The translations under genes were made by a program, and so were the position numbers. Positions 53,607-62,625 of a stretch of DNA of 64,000 bases are shown here, piece after piece. The notes under the pieces were generated by a model. It saw only the letters and a list, made by a program, of their open reading frames with translations, had not been told where the DNA came from and did no database searches. The DNA comes from Cytophagales bacterium (lineage in GTDB: Bacteria; Bacteroidota; Bacteroidia; Cytophagales; Spirosomataceae): positions 196,692 to 260,691 of the forward strand of contig JAAFKE010000001.1 of NCBI GenBank assembly GCA_013298215.1, in the 5' to 3' direction. The stretch's first letter is position 1, and each line of letters begins with the position of its first letter.

Positions 53607-55925
53607 CTACTGAACCGATTTTGACCCACTCACCGACGTGATCTTAAATTCAGTTCGGCGATTAAGTTGGTGTTCGTCGTCGTTGCACTTCGCACCGTTG
53701 CCACAGTCATTGACCAACTCGTTTTCGCCGTAGCCGTTCGATGTCAAGCGGTCGGGTTCAACTCCCTTTCTAACAATGTAGTCGTAGGCCGCGCGGGCAC
53801 GGCGCTCAGACAGCCGTTGGTTGTACGTATCGTTTGAGCGGCTGTCGGTAAAAGACCGCAGCTCGATGCTCATGGTTGGGTATTTTTTCAGCAGCGACAC
53901 CACCTTGTCCAGCTCCGAGGCGGCATCGGCCCGAATAAAAAACTTGTCGGTGTCGTAATAAATCTCTTCCAGCCTGAAAACGTCACCTTCGCCATACATA
54001 CTAAAATCGTTCTCGATGGTCTTGCCTTTGCTCTTCTTTTGTTTGCCCAATTGGCTTTTGTTGGGAGCCATTTTATTTTTTTCGGCTTTGATGGTATAGT
54101 CTCCCTTCGGATCAACCTCAAACTCGTAGCCACCGTCCGACCCAGTGAGAGTAGAACGCTCACTTTTCGATTTTTCGTCTCTAATCGTCACCTTCACGCC
54201 CGCTTCGGGTTGTTGGGTGGCTTCGCGCTTCACAGTACCCCTGATGATTGTATTTTCGGTCTTTTCCAAATAAATCGAGACGCTCATGTTGGGCTTGGCC
54301 GACTGCGTGAGCGTGCTAAAGCGGACGCTATTGGTGGCATAACCCTCTTTGAGTGCCTTGAACTCGTAGTCGGCGTTGGGACTTATGCAAAGTTTCACGT
54401 TGCCGTCTAAACCCGTTTGTTGCAGGTCTTGGTTGGCACTGTTTTTGAGCACCCGCACGTCTGCGCCCTCGATGGGTGTGTTGGTTTTGGCATCAAAAAC
54501 GAAGATATTCATCTGGCGGCAAATGCGCCGAAAGCTGTAAATGTTGTCGTCGCTGCCCGAAGTGCGGCTGCGGTTCGAGCTAAAATACCCGTTCAACCGC
54601 TGGGCATCAGTAATGAGTCCAAAATCGTCTTTTTCAGAATTCACTGGCGCACCCAAGTTCTCAACTCCTTTGTAGGCAATACCGTCTTTGAGCTCGGCAA
54701 AGAAAACATCGAGGCCACCCAGACCTTCGTGGCCGTCGGAGGCAAAATAAATGTTCCCGCCTCCGTCAATGTAGGGAAACATTTCGTTGCCCTCCGTGTT
54801 GATCTCTTTGCCCAAGTTTACGGGTGTTCCCCACTGGCCACCGTTGTATTCTACCACGTAGATGTCCGTTCCGCCGTAGCCGCCTGGCATATCAGACACG
54901 AAATAAAGTTTAGAATCGTCGGCCGACAGTGCCGGATGCCCGCAAGAATAATCGTTCGAATTAAAGGGCAGTTCTTTCACGTTTCCCCAGTCTTTGCCCT
55001 TTTGGTCGGCAAGGTACAATTTCAGTTTAACGATCTTATCGCTTCCTTTGCCAGTCTTTCCTTTGTTGTGGTTGTTGCGCGTAAAAACAATTTTAGAATA
55101 ATCTTTAAAAAAACTCGCTGGCCCTTCGTGGTACTTGGTGTTGATGGTCTTGCTAAAAATCTCGGCCTTGGTGAGCGGCTGCACGTAAGTATCGGCGCTT
55201 TCGACCGACGGCAAGCCCGAAGGCGTAGAATTTTGGTTGGCACCAAGCGTGGCAGTCCCAGACTGTGTTGTGGCCACGACGCGCCCACCTTTGAGTGCCG
55301 ATGTATCTGGTGCGAGGTACAAATCTAAGAACGGAGTTTGGTTCCACTGAAAAACGCGTTTAACAATGCCAGACTCGTCTCTTGCCGAAACGAAAACGAT
55401 TCCACTTTTATAATACATCGGGCTAAAATCTGCCTGGCGAGAATTGATCGGCAAATAATCTACCTTGTACGAGGACGAATCTTTGTAGAAACGATTCATG
55501 TCCATGTAGGCAACCGTGTACTTCCGTCCGCGCAAGTCCGACGATTGCATTTCGGCATATTTACTAAACATTTTTTGAGCGTCTTTGTACTTTGCGTTTG
55601 CACTCAGCGCCTGGGCGTAGTACAAAACGTTCTTGCTTTCAACGTCCGAAAATTGCTCGATCAACTGACCATAAATACGTTCAGCATTTCGGGTGTCCTG
55701 CAGTTTTCGGTAGCTGTAGGCCAATTTCTCTAACGCTTCTTTGGTCTCGACGGGATCTTTTTTCTTGTCCAGACGCAAAAAATCTTCGTAGATGCGTGCG
55801 GCATCCATGTAGGCTAAGTTCTCGAATTGCTTATTAGCAGACCTAAGTTTGGCGGTTTGGGCCACCACCCCCGAACCCAGAGTGGCGAAGAAAAACCCAA
55901 GCATTATTTTTCTAAAAGTTTTCAT
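53607..55925 (-). CDS. PorE-like OmpA-family protein (TPR, PD40, CarboxypepD-reg, OmpA)
   Basis: 772 residues. Domain order: signal peptide (1-22), TPR-like helices (about 25-140), a WD40/PD40 propeller (about 165-465: DDSKLYFVSDMPGGYGGTDI), a carboxypeptidase-regulatory-like sandwich (about 480-640), and OmpA carboxyl domain (about 645-765: YYDTDKFFIRADAASELDKV). This is the architecture of PorE, the T9SS protein that anchors the machine to peptidoglycan in Porphyromonas, although some relatives are not part of T9SS. The window also encodes two T9SS cargo proteins. It is preceded by a 143-base AT-rich gap shared with tilS. Confidence 0.85.
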   Translation of the reverse strand: MKTFRKIMLGFFFATLGSGVVAQTAKLRSANKQFENLAYMDAARIYEDFLRLDKKKDPVETKEALEKLAYSYRKLQDTRNAERIYGQLIEQFSDVESKNVLYYAQALSANAKYKDAQKMFSKYAEMQSSDLRGRKYTVAYMDMNRFYKDSSSYKVDYLPINSRQADFSPMYYKSGIVFVSARDESGIVKRVFQWNQTPFLDLYLAPDTSALKGGRVVATTQSGTATLGANQNSTPSGLPSVESADTYVQPLTKAEIFSKTINTKYHEGPASFFKDYSKIVFTRNNHNKGKTGKGSDKIVKLKLYLADQKGKDWGNVKELPFNSNDYSCGHPALSADDSKLYFVSDMPGGYGGTDIYVVEYNGGQWGTPVNLGKEINTEGNEMFPYIDGGGNIYFASDGHEGLGGLDVFFAELKDGIAYKGVENLGAPVNSEKDDFGLITDAQRLNGYFSSNRSRTSGSDDNIYSFRRICRQMNIFVFDAKTNTPIEGADVRVLKNSANQDLQQTGLDGNVKLCISPNADYEFKALKEGYATNSVRFSTLTQSAKPNMSVSIYLEKTENTIIRGTVKREATQQPEAGVKVTIRDEKSKSERSTLTGSDGGYEFEVDPKGDYTIKAEKNKMAPNKSQLGKQKKSKGKTIENDFSMYGEGDVFRLEEIYYDTDKFFIRADAASELDKVVSLLKKYPTMSIELRSFTDSRSNDTYNQRLSERRARAAYDYIVRKGVEPDRLTSNGYGENELVNDCGNGAKCNDDEHQLNRRTEFKITSVSGSKSVQ

Positions 55926-56068
55926 AGTGACGAAAATTTCAGACGTGGAGTTATAGGATAAAATTGTCTATCATGTTCTACATCAAAAAGAATGCCAAAA
56001 ACTTTTATTAGTTTCGTTTAATTGTTAAATATTTTTTATCGTATCTTAAACTTCTCACAATCAAGTAA

Positions 56069-57403
56069 TTACAATATCGAAACTTTGAATAAATTGCAAG
56101 TTTCGGAACTTACCTTGAAGCGTTCATCGGCGCGGAAGCCCACCAGCCAAACGACCACATTGTTGGAAAGTAGCACCCTGACTTCGTTTTTTTGAGAGAC
56201 AGGATATTTGCAGTCGATCAAAAAGTCGCTCACTTTCTTGCGTTTTCCGCTCATGCCAAACGGACAAAACCAATCGCCAGCCTCCCATTTTCTGAGCACC
56301 AACGGAAATTCGAGCAAGTCTAAATCCGCAAATAATTCGTTTTTATCACCAAATTTTATTTGCCCAATCGGCAACTCGTCGGTAGTAAAACTATTTACAG
56401 TCAGGCCTTCGATCTTGGAATGAGGCCAAACGAGCGTCGGTTCGTCGCTGATATTTGCATCGACAAGGCTCCGCTCACGAATCACAAACGATGCCCGCTC
56501 TTTAAATAAAACATGGCTTTCGGACATAAAACGTTTGGATAAATTTGAATCTACCGAAGCCCAAACTTTCTTAGACCATTGATAATCAAAGCCATAAGAT
56601 TTCAAAATGGCAAATAAAACAATTACTGGTTCGGGCTGAAGGCGAAGTGCCTGAAACAAAATTTCGGTAGAATGTTCTCTTTCTACCACCGCCTCTTTGC
56701 AAATTTCGGCTACTTTTTGGTTGAACATCCGCTCTACCGCCGACAGCTGCTCAATGGTGGATGCAACGCTGGTTTCGAACTGAGGGTTGAGTTCTTTGAG
56801 GAGCGGAGTGACTCGATGCCGAATAAAATTTCGCTGGTATTTTATCGATTTATTAGAAGCATCCTCCCGCCAAACCAACTTCTCGGCGTGGGCATAAGCC
56901 CCAATACTGGCCTTGGTGGCAAAAAGAAGCGGCCTAATTAAGTTGTTTTTTTTTGGCAAAATTGCGTGAAACCCCGCAATTCCCGTACCCCTCGCCAGGT
57001 TGAGCAGTAGCGTTTCTGCGTTGTCGTTTTGGTGGTGCGCCGTTGCAATGTAATCGAAACCATGGGTAGCTCTGGTCTCTTCAAACCACTCGTAGCGCAG
57101 TTTTCGAGCGGCCATTTGGACAGAAACCCCGTTTTGCTGGCAATACGCAGGAACATCGAACGACCTTTCAAAAAATTCAACGTGGTACTGTAACGCCAAA
57201 TTTCTGACCAGTTCGGCGTCGGATTCCGACGCTTCGGCCCGCAGTTTGAAGTTGCAGTGCGCGATTGAAAAAGGAAACTTGGCCTCAAAAAACAAGTTTG
57301 CCAACACCACCGAATCCACGCCGCCGCTCACGGCCAATAGTACGCGTTCGTGGGGTTTGAAAAGTTGGCGTGCATTAATATATGTTAAAAATTGATTTAG
57401 CAT
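56069..57403 (-). CDS. tilS: tRNA(Ile)-lysidine synthetase
   Basis: 444 residues. The PP-loop SGGVDS is at residues 26-31. The two tRNA-binding domains occupy the carboxyl half, ending WKAGDWFCPFGMSGKRKKVS-like substrate motifs (here KWEAGDWFCPFGMSGKRKK). TilS converts cytidine 34 of tRNA-Ile to lysidine, which is essential for decoding AUA. The gene is divergent from the LptA-like gene. Confidence 0.95.
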   Translation of the reverse strand: MLNQFLTYINARQLFKPHERVLLAVSGGVDSVVLANLFFEAKFPFSIAHCNFKLRAEASESDAELVRNLALQYHVEFFERSFDVPAYCQQNGVSVQMAARKLRYEWFEETRATHGFDYIATAHHQNDNAETLLLNLARGTGIAGFHAILPKKNNLIRPLLFATKASIGAYAHAEKLVWREDASNKSIKYQRNFIRHRVTPLLKELNPQFETSVASTIEQLSAVERMFNQKVAEICKEAVVEREHSTEILFQALRLQPEPVIVLFAILKSYGFDYQWSKKVWASVDSNLSKRFMSESHVLFKERASFVIRERSLVDANISDEPTLVWPHSKIEGLTVNSFTTDELPIGQIKFGDKNELFADLDLLEFPLVLRKWEAGDWFCPFGMSGKRKKVSDFLIDCKYPVSQKNEVRVLLSNNVVVWLVGFRADERFKVSSETCNLFKVSIL

Positions 57404-57468
57404 ACGACCAAGCCGCTGTTTGTTGCGTAATTTTGTGTGAACTTACAACGAAAATTACTGACAATCGG

Positions 57469-59202
57469 ATGCCAACTTTTAATAAAAACATTATTTTTAT
57501 TTGGGGTCTGTTGCAGTGCGCCACTTTTGGGAGCTACTCTCAGGGGTTTGGAGCGGCAGCGGGCGGCAGCAAAATTGAAATTATGCACGGCGACAGCGGC
57601 GTTTTTTCGCAGGTGAACAACGTTGATATTAGAAAGGTGGTTGGCAACGTAAAGATGCGACACCAAGGCGCAATCATGTACTGTGACCTGGCCGTTTTGA
57701 ACGTGAACACAAACGTGATTGAGGCTTTTGGGCGCGTCAAAATAATTCAGAACGATACCATTACTGTTACTGGCGACACGCTGTACTACTACGGGGAGTC
57801 GCGCCTGGCAATTATGAGCGGAAAGTCGGTGGTGTTGCGCGACAAAAAACGGACGCTGACCACTACAAAAATGGAGTACGATATGCTAAGTGGCGTGGCG
57901 TATTACCCAAACAAGGGCAAAACCGTTGATAAAGACAACGTACTGACCAGCAAGCAAGGCTACTACAACACCCAGACAAAGGTTTTTAGGTATTATCAGA
58001 ATGTAAAATTAATTAGCCCAAAGTATACCCTCACCAACGACACGCTGGTGTATAATGCCCTGGCCAAAGTAGCTGATTTTGAGGGGCCTACCAAACTTGT
58101 TGGCAAAGATGGCACCATAAATACCCGCCGAGGTTCATACAACACCGAAACTGGCGTGTCCATTTTTAGGTCGCGCACGCCAGTGGAGGGCGAAACCTAT
58201 ACCCTCGTGGGCGACTCGCTCTACTACGACAACACCACCAAAAAAGGATTTGCCAGGGGCAACGTAGAAATAAAATCGAAGGCCGACAACGGCGTTTTGA
58301 ACGGGGAGTTTGGCCAATACGACGGCGAGGTCGGCTACTCAAAAGTGTGGGGAAACCCCACTGCCAAGTCGATCTCGAAGACCAAAGACACCCTATTTAT
58401 GACCGCCGACACCCTGTACTCGATTGACATAAAGGATGCAGTGAGAGATTCGTTGGCAGCAAAAAAGCGGATAAGGCGTGATGTAAAGAATGAGAATGCG
58501 TCAAAAAATGGATCTAAACAAACGGGAGACAACCAAGACGACAACAACAAACCGCGTAAAATGATCGGCTACAAAAACGTTGTTGTTTACCGAAAAGATT
58601 TTCAAAATCGCTGCGATTCGATGGTTTATAATACGCAGGATTCTACCATTCGTTTCTTCAAAAAACCCATTATTTGGAGTACCGCCTACCAAATGGAGGC
58701 CGACAGCATCGTGGCACAATTGGCCTACAACAAAATAAAAACAATGTATTTGAGCACAAAAGCTTTTATTATTTCGGAAGACAGCCTCAAACAATTTAAC
58801 CAAGTGAAAGGGAGAAAAGTAACCGCTTTTTTTGATGACAGCACCCAAATACAACGCGTTTTTGTGGACGGAAACGGCCAAAGTATCTATTTTATCGTGG
58901 ACGAAAAACGTACAACGGTGGGAATGAACCAGGTGGAATGCGCCAAAATGACACTGTTTTTTGAGAAGGCGCTCATGAAGCGCATCAAGTTTGTGGGTCA
59001 GCCAGACGGGTCACTCGTTCCGCCAAAAGAAATCAAGGCCGACCAGCGGCAGTTGGACGGTTTTAATTGGCGCGAGGCCGAAAAGCCAACTAAAAAACAC
59101 GCCTTACGCCAAGAAAAGTATCAACCAGCGGCTCCGTCCAAGCGCCCGACTGAAAAAGTTGTGTCTCCCACGGCAAAAAAGAACAAAATTGGTGTCAAAT
59201 GA
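57469..59202 (+). CDS. OstA/LptA-like LPS transport protein
   Basis: 577 residues from the ATG at 57469. A signal peptide (about 1-25) is followed by a repeating OstA-like jelly-roll (residues 30-470: VGNVKMRHQGAIMYCDLAVL, then several VTGDTLYYYGE-like repeats). It would bridge the periplasm and hand LPS to LptD; lptD is at 29553-32384. The carboxyl end is basic (Lys/Arg/Pro-rich). TAATTTTG (57428-57435) is a -7 candidate 34 bases before the start. Confidence 0.85.
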   Translation: MPTFNKNIIFIWGLLQCATFGSYSQGFGAAAGGSKIEIMHGDSGVFSQVNNVDIRKVVGNVKMRHQGAIMYCDLAVLNVNTNVIEAFGRVKIIQNDTITVTGDTLYYYGESRLAIMSGKSVVLRDKKRTLTTTKMEYDMLSGVAYYPNKGKTVDKDNVLTSKQGYYNTQTKVFRYYQNVKLISPKYTLTNDTLVYNALAKVADFEGPTKLVGKDGTINTRRGSYNTETGVSIFRSRTPVEGETYTLVGDSLYYDNTTKKGFARGNVEIKSKADNGVLNGEFGQYDGEVGYSKVWGNPTAKSISKTKDTLFMTADTLYSIDIKDAVRDSLAAKKRIRRDVKNENASKNGSKQTGDNQDDNNKPRKMIGYKNVVVYRKDFQNRCDSMVYNTQDSTIRFFKKPIIWSTAYQMEADSIVAQLAYNKIKTMYLSTKAFIISEDSLKQFNQVKGRKVTAFFDDSTQIQRVFVDGNGQSIYFIVDEKRTTVGMNQVECAKMTLFFEKALMKRIKFVGQPDGSLVPPKEIKADQRQLDGFNWREAEKPTKKHALRQEKYQPAAPSKRPTEKVVSPTAKKNKIGVK

Positions 59203-59320
59203 AGGCTGTCATCCATTTAACGGCATTCTTTGGCCTAATTTTTGCTCCATTTGGGTATAACAGAAAACTATATCACCACTTTTGACGTAACTGCCTAAAA
59301 ATTAAATTTCGCTTAAAATC

Positions 59321-59351
59321 TTGATTATCAGTTGTGTATTGTATATTTTTG
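59321..59351 (+). promoter_or_regulatory. Promoter of the T9SS type A cargo gene
   Basis: TTG (59321-59323), a 20-base spacer, TATTTTTG (59344-59351). The ATG is 38 bases downstream. Confidence 0.65.
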
Positions 59352-59388
59352 TTGCGCCATTACTACAGCCACTCATAACAAAATAAAA

Positions 59389-60018
59389 ATGAAAAAAAAT
59401 TTACTTAGCTATGTACTGTCAATCGTTCTAATTGCCGTTGGCTTTGGGGGTTTAGCCCAGAGCGATGGCAACAAAAGTCGTTTGAACGTGGGTAAGAAAA
59501 AAGACCCCCTCACGCGCACCATCGGCAACAGCCGAATAGGAATCATGCGCCAAAATGGCTTGGATCGCGGCCTCACCGTGAAACAGAGCACCGCAATTAG
59601 TAACTTTTATAAGTCCTTGCTGACATCGTCGGGTGCAGGCGCACCCGTGCAGAGCGCCCGCACGAAAGCCGCCGAAGCTCCCACGCCAGTACTGAACGAT
59701 GGTAAGTTGGGAGCGGATGAACTCCTAAGAATCGAGGACCGCCTGTTTGCAAACGACAAAATAACGGTGTCGAACATATATCCCAACCCTTCGACCGAAT
59801 ATGCCGAGATCGACTATAACGTATCTGGCAATTTTACCGAGGCCAAGATAGTTATCTATAATATGCTTGGGTCGATCGTAAACGAACACGAACTGGATAG
59901 GTCGGAGCGTCAAATCAAGATTTCTACGCGCGACATGGCCAATGGGATTTACTTTTACCAGTTGTCGCTGGACGGCAAAAAAGTGGCGACCAAAAAATTG
60001 CTCGTTAGACATCAGTAA
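59389..60018 (+). CDS. T9SS type A sorting domain protein
   Basis: 209 residues from the ATG at 59389. A signal peptide (about 1-23, ending LAQ) is followed by a low-complexity, charged stretch and then a type A T9SS carboxyl sorting domain (about 130-209: VSNIYPNPSTEYAEIDYNV, IYNMLGSIV, NGIYFYQLSLDGKKVATKKL). The amino portion is short and unrecognised, so it may be a small surface structural protein. It has a promoter and terminator of its own. Confidence 0.9.
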   Translation: MKKNLLSYVLSIVLIAVGFGGLAQSDGNKSRLNVGKKKDPLTRTIGNSRIGIMRQNGLDRGLTVKQSTAISNFYKSLLTSSGAGAPVQSARTKAAEAPTPVLNDGKLGADELLRIEDRLFANDKITVSNIYPNPSTEYAEIDYNVSGNFTEAKIVIYNMLGSIVNEHELDRSERQIKISTRDMANGIYFYQLSLDGKKVATKKLLVRHQ

Positions 60019-60037
60019 TTTTCAAGCCAAGAAATAT

Positions 60038-60075
60038 AAAAGCTACTCGTTCGTTCAAGAAAGAGTAGCTTTTTT
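60038..60075 (+). terminator. Terminator of the T9SS type A cargo gene
   Basis: AAAAGCTACTC (60038-60048) pairs with GAGTAGCTTTT (60063-60073), followed by a T-run. It ends just before the bamD -7 element. Confidence 0.85.
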
Positions 60076-60077
60076 CG

Positions 60078-60085
60078 TAGATTTG
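60078..60085 (+). promoter_or_regulatory. -7 element immediately before bamD
   Basis: TAGATTTG matches TAnnTTTG. Only five bases separate it from the ATG at 60091, so a transcript from here would be nearly leaderless. No good TTG is found at the -33 spacing. Confidence 0.4.
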
Positions 60086-60090
60086 CGACC

Positions 60091-60984
60091 ATGTCTATAA
60101 AAATAAAAAAATATTCCGTTCTGGTATCAATCCTGTTGATTCTCGGGTCGTGCGGCAAATTCTCTAAACTCCAAAAGACGGGTACTACCGAGCAAAAGCT
60201 GGAGGCTGCGATGAACTACTACAGAAAAGCTGACTACTACAAAGCTGGGTTGCTCTTTGAAGAAATATTGCCGCTTCTCAACGGCAAACCCGAGGCCGAA
60301 ACTGCCACCTTTTATAACGCCTACTGCCAGTATCACCAGGGATTATACAGCATGTCGCAGTATATGTTCAAAAATTTTTATGACACCTACGCCCGAAGCG
60401 ACTATGCCCAAGAAGCACTGTATATGTATACTTACTCTTTGTACAAAGACTCGCCCATTTCGAGTTTAGATCAGTCGAGTACGTTGTCGGCCATTGGGGC
60501 CATGCAAGATTTTGTGAATACCTACCCCGAGAGTCTTTTTAGTGCCGAGGCAACCAAACTGATCTTAGAGCTTCGCGAAAAACTCGAAAAGAAAGCCTAC
60601 GAAAAAGTGATACTGTACTACAAAACCAGTGAGGGCGACATCAGAAACTTCAAGTCGTCGGTGGTGGCTATTTCAAATTTCCAGCGCGAGTTTCCTGATT
60701 CTAAGTACAACGAAGAGCTTTTGTACCTCAAAGTAGATGCCGAGTACAAGTACGGGATGAACAGCTTTTTTGAAAAACAGAAAGACCGTTTTCAAGAAGC
60801 AGTAACTTTTTACCAAGAATTTGTGGACAAATACCCAACGAGTAAATTTATAAAGAACGCCGAGAAGATATACGACGAAAGCGTGAAAGAACTGGCGCGG
60901 ATCAACAAAGTCGAAAAAGAAATTGAAGTAGCCAAAGCCGCCGATAAAGCCGCTAAACTGACCACGCCCACAGGAAACAATTAG
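60091..60984 (+). CDS. bamD: Outer membrane assembly lipoprotein BamD
   Basis: 297 residues. The lipoprotein signal ends LILGSC, lipid-carrying Cys at residue 21. The mature part is a row of TPR repeats (about 30-270: TATFYNAYCQYHQGLYSMSQ), the BamD (YfiO) plan. BamD belongs to the BAM complex that folds beta-barrel proteins. It leads the bamD-rpoZ-coaBC-DUF4835 set. The last residues are rich in Ala and Lys. Confidence 0.92.
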   Translation: MSIKIKKYSVLVSILLILGSCGKFSKLQKTGTTEQKLEAAMNYYRKADYYKAGLLFEEILPLLNGKPEAETATFYNAYCQYHQGLYSMSQYMFKNFYDTYARSDYAQEALYMYTYSLYKDSPISSLDQSSTLSAIGAMQDFVNTYPESLFSAEATKLILELREKLEKKAYEKVILYYKTSEGDIRNFKSSVVAISNFQREFPDSKYNEELLYLKVDAEYKYGMNSFFEKQKDRFQEAVTFYQEFVDKYPTSKFIKNAEKIYDESVKELARINKVEKEIEVAKAADKAAKLTTPTGNN

Positions 60985-61017
60985 ATTTATACATTTTACT
61001 ACTATAAATATTTAAAA

Positions 61018-61329
61018 ATGGCTATCAACCCATCAATCGTAACCCGCGACACCGACATTATGGCCGTCAGAACGGGAAACCTATACGAAGCAGTTTCGAT
61101 TGTTTCGACGCGCGCCCGCCAGCTGGCCACCAAAACAAAGGAGGAACTCAATAATAAACTGGCTGAGTTTGCTTCGGGAGTAGACAACTTAGAAGAAGTT
61201 TTTGAAAACCGCGAGCAGATCGAAATCTCTAAATACTACGAGCGCCAGCCCAAACCAGCGTCGGTGGCGTTAGACGAGTTTTTTGAAGACAAGCTATTCT
61301 ACCACTACCCAGTAGAAGAACCGCAGTAG
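61018..61329 (+). CDS. rpoZ: RNA polymerase omega subunit (Bacteroidota type)
   Basis: 103 residues. It matches the Bacteroidota omega family (NLYEAVSIVSTRARQLATKT), which stabilises beta-prime during RNA polymerase assembly. It lies between bamD (33 bases upstream) and coaBC, a well-conserved order. The sequence is too diverged from E. coli RpoZ for close comparison, but the context supports the call. Confidence 0.9.
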   Translation: MAINPSIVTRDTDIMAVRTGNLYEAVSIVSTRARQLATKTKEELNNKLAEFASGVDNLEEVFENREQIEISKYYERQPKPASVALDEFFEDKLFYHYPVEEPQ

Positions 61330-61357
61330 ATCGGTAGCAACACGACCCAAATGTAGG

Positions 61358-61412
61358 CCATGACCAGTACTTTCGTTTATTTAGCGACGAATACTGGTCA
61401 TGGTGCTTTTTA
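61358..61412 (+). terminator. Hairpin with T-run between rpoZ and coaBC
   Basis: CCATGACCAGTA (61358-61369) pairs with TACTGGTCATGG (61392-61403), with an inner TTCGT/ACGAA stem, then GCTTTTTATTT. It may end or attenuate the bamD-rpoZ transcript ahead of coaBC. Confidence 0.7.
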
Positions 61413-61424
61413 TTTATACCCAAA

Positions 61425-62624
61425 ATGCTGGTAAATAAAAAAATAATCGTCGGAGTGTCGGGCAGTATTGCGGCCTACAAGTCCGCGCTGCTGGTTCGTT
61501 TGCTCATAAAAGCAGGGGCTGAGGTGCAAGTTGTGATGACAGACGCCGCCCGAAACTTTATTACTCCGCTCACGCTGGCTACCCTTTCTAAACGCCCCGC
61601 CGTTTGGGAGTTCGTGAAAAACCAAGCGGGCGAATGGAACAACCACGTGGAACTGGGCCTCTGGGCGGATGCCATTGTGGTGGCCCCCGCCACCGCGCAC
61701 ACGCTCTCGAAATGCGCCAACGGTACTTGCGACGACCTGCTAACGGCCACGTATCTGTCGGCGCGGTGCCCCGTTTTTTTTGCGCCAGCCATGGACCTCG
61801 ATATGTACTGCCACGGCTCAACGTTGGAGAACCTCGATAAACTTCAACGATTTGGTAATCAGATCATTAAACCAAACTTTGGCGAGTTGGCCAGCGGCTT
61901 GGTGGGCGATGGCCGCATGGCAGAACCCGACGAAATAGTTGCGCAATTAGACCTGTATTTTGCCCCCACTCCCACGCTGATCGGAACGAACGTGCTCATT
62001 ACTGCTGGGCCAACGCAGGAATCGATCGACCCAGTGCGCTACGTTAGCAACCATTCGTCGGGCAAGATGGGCTACGCCATTGCGGAGGCATTTGCCGCAG
62101 CGGGGGCGCACGTAACGCTGGTGAGCGGGCCAACGGCACTGCCCAAACCAGCGCAAAACGTTGCATTTATTGGGGTTACGACGGCGCAGGAAATGTTTGA
62201 GGCCACCGCCGCGCACTTCGAAAACGCCCACGTGGTTATATTTGCCGCCGCCGTGGCCGACTATACCCCGAGGGTGGTGGCAACCCAAAAAATCAAGAAA
62301 AAAGAGGGCAGTTTCAGCGTGGAGCTCGTAAAAACCATTGACATAGCCGCCACGCTCGGAGCCAAAAAGAAAGCGGGGCAGCTGCTGGTTGGATTCGCGT
62401 TAGAGACTGATAACGAGCTCATTAACGCCAAAGATAAACTCCTCCGAAAACACTTTGATCTAATCGTACTGAACTCGATGCAAGACAAAGGTGCGGGCTT
62501 TGCACACGATACCAACAAAATTACCGTTATTGATCGTGCTGGCAATACGAAAACATTTGCCCTCAAAACCAAAGCCGAAGTGGCAAAGGATATTCTGGAA
62601 CTGGTGGTTCAAAAAATAATGTAG
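61425..62624 (+). CDS. coaBC: Phosphopantothenoylcysteine decarboxylase/phosphopantothenate-cysteine ligase
   Basis: 399 residues, bifunctional. The decarboxylase half (1-180) has SGSIAAYKSALLVRLLIKAG and the FMN/active-site ATAHTLSKCANGTCDDLL; the ligase half (about 190-399) has TAGPTQESIDPVRYVSNHSS and KKKEGSFSVELVKT. Together they make 4'-phosphopantetheine for CoA; coaD in this window takes the next step. It is one base upstream of the DUF4835 gene. Confidence 0.96.
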   Translation: MLVNKKIIVGVSGSIAAYKSALLVRLLIKAGAEVQVVMTDAARNFITPLTLATLSKRPAVWEFVKNQAGEWNNHVELGLWADAIVVAPATAHTLSKCANGTCDDLLTATYLSARCPVFFAPAMDLDMYCHGSTLENLDKLQRFGNQIIKPNFGELASGLVGDGRMAEPDEIVAQLDLYFAPTPTLIGTNVLITAGPTQESIDPVRYVSNHSSGKMGYAIAEAFAAAGAHVTLVSGPTALPKPAQNVAFIGVTTAQEMFEATAAHFENAHVVIFAAAVADYTPRVVATQKIKKKEGSFSVELVKTIDIAATLGAKKKAGQLLVGFALETDNELINAKDKLLRKHFDLIVLNSMQDKGAGFAHDTNKITVIDRAGNTKTFALKTKAEVAKDILELVVQKIM

Positions 62625-62625
62625 C

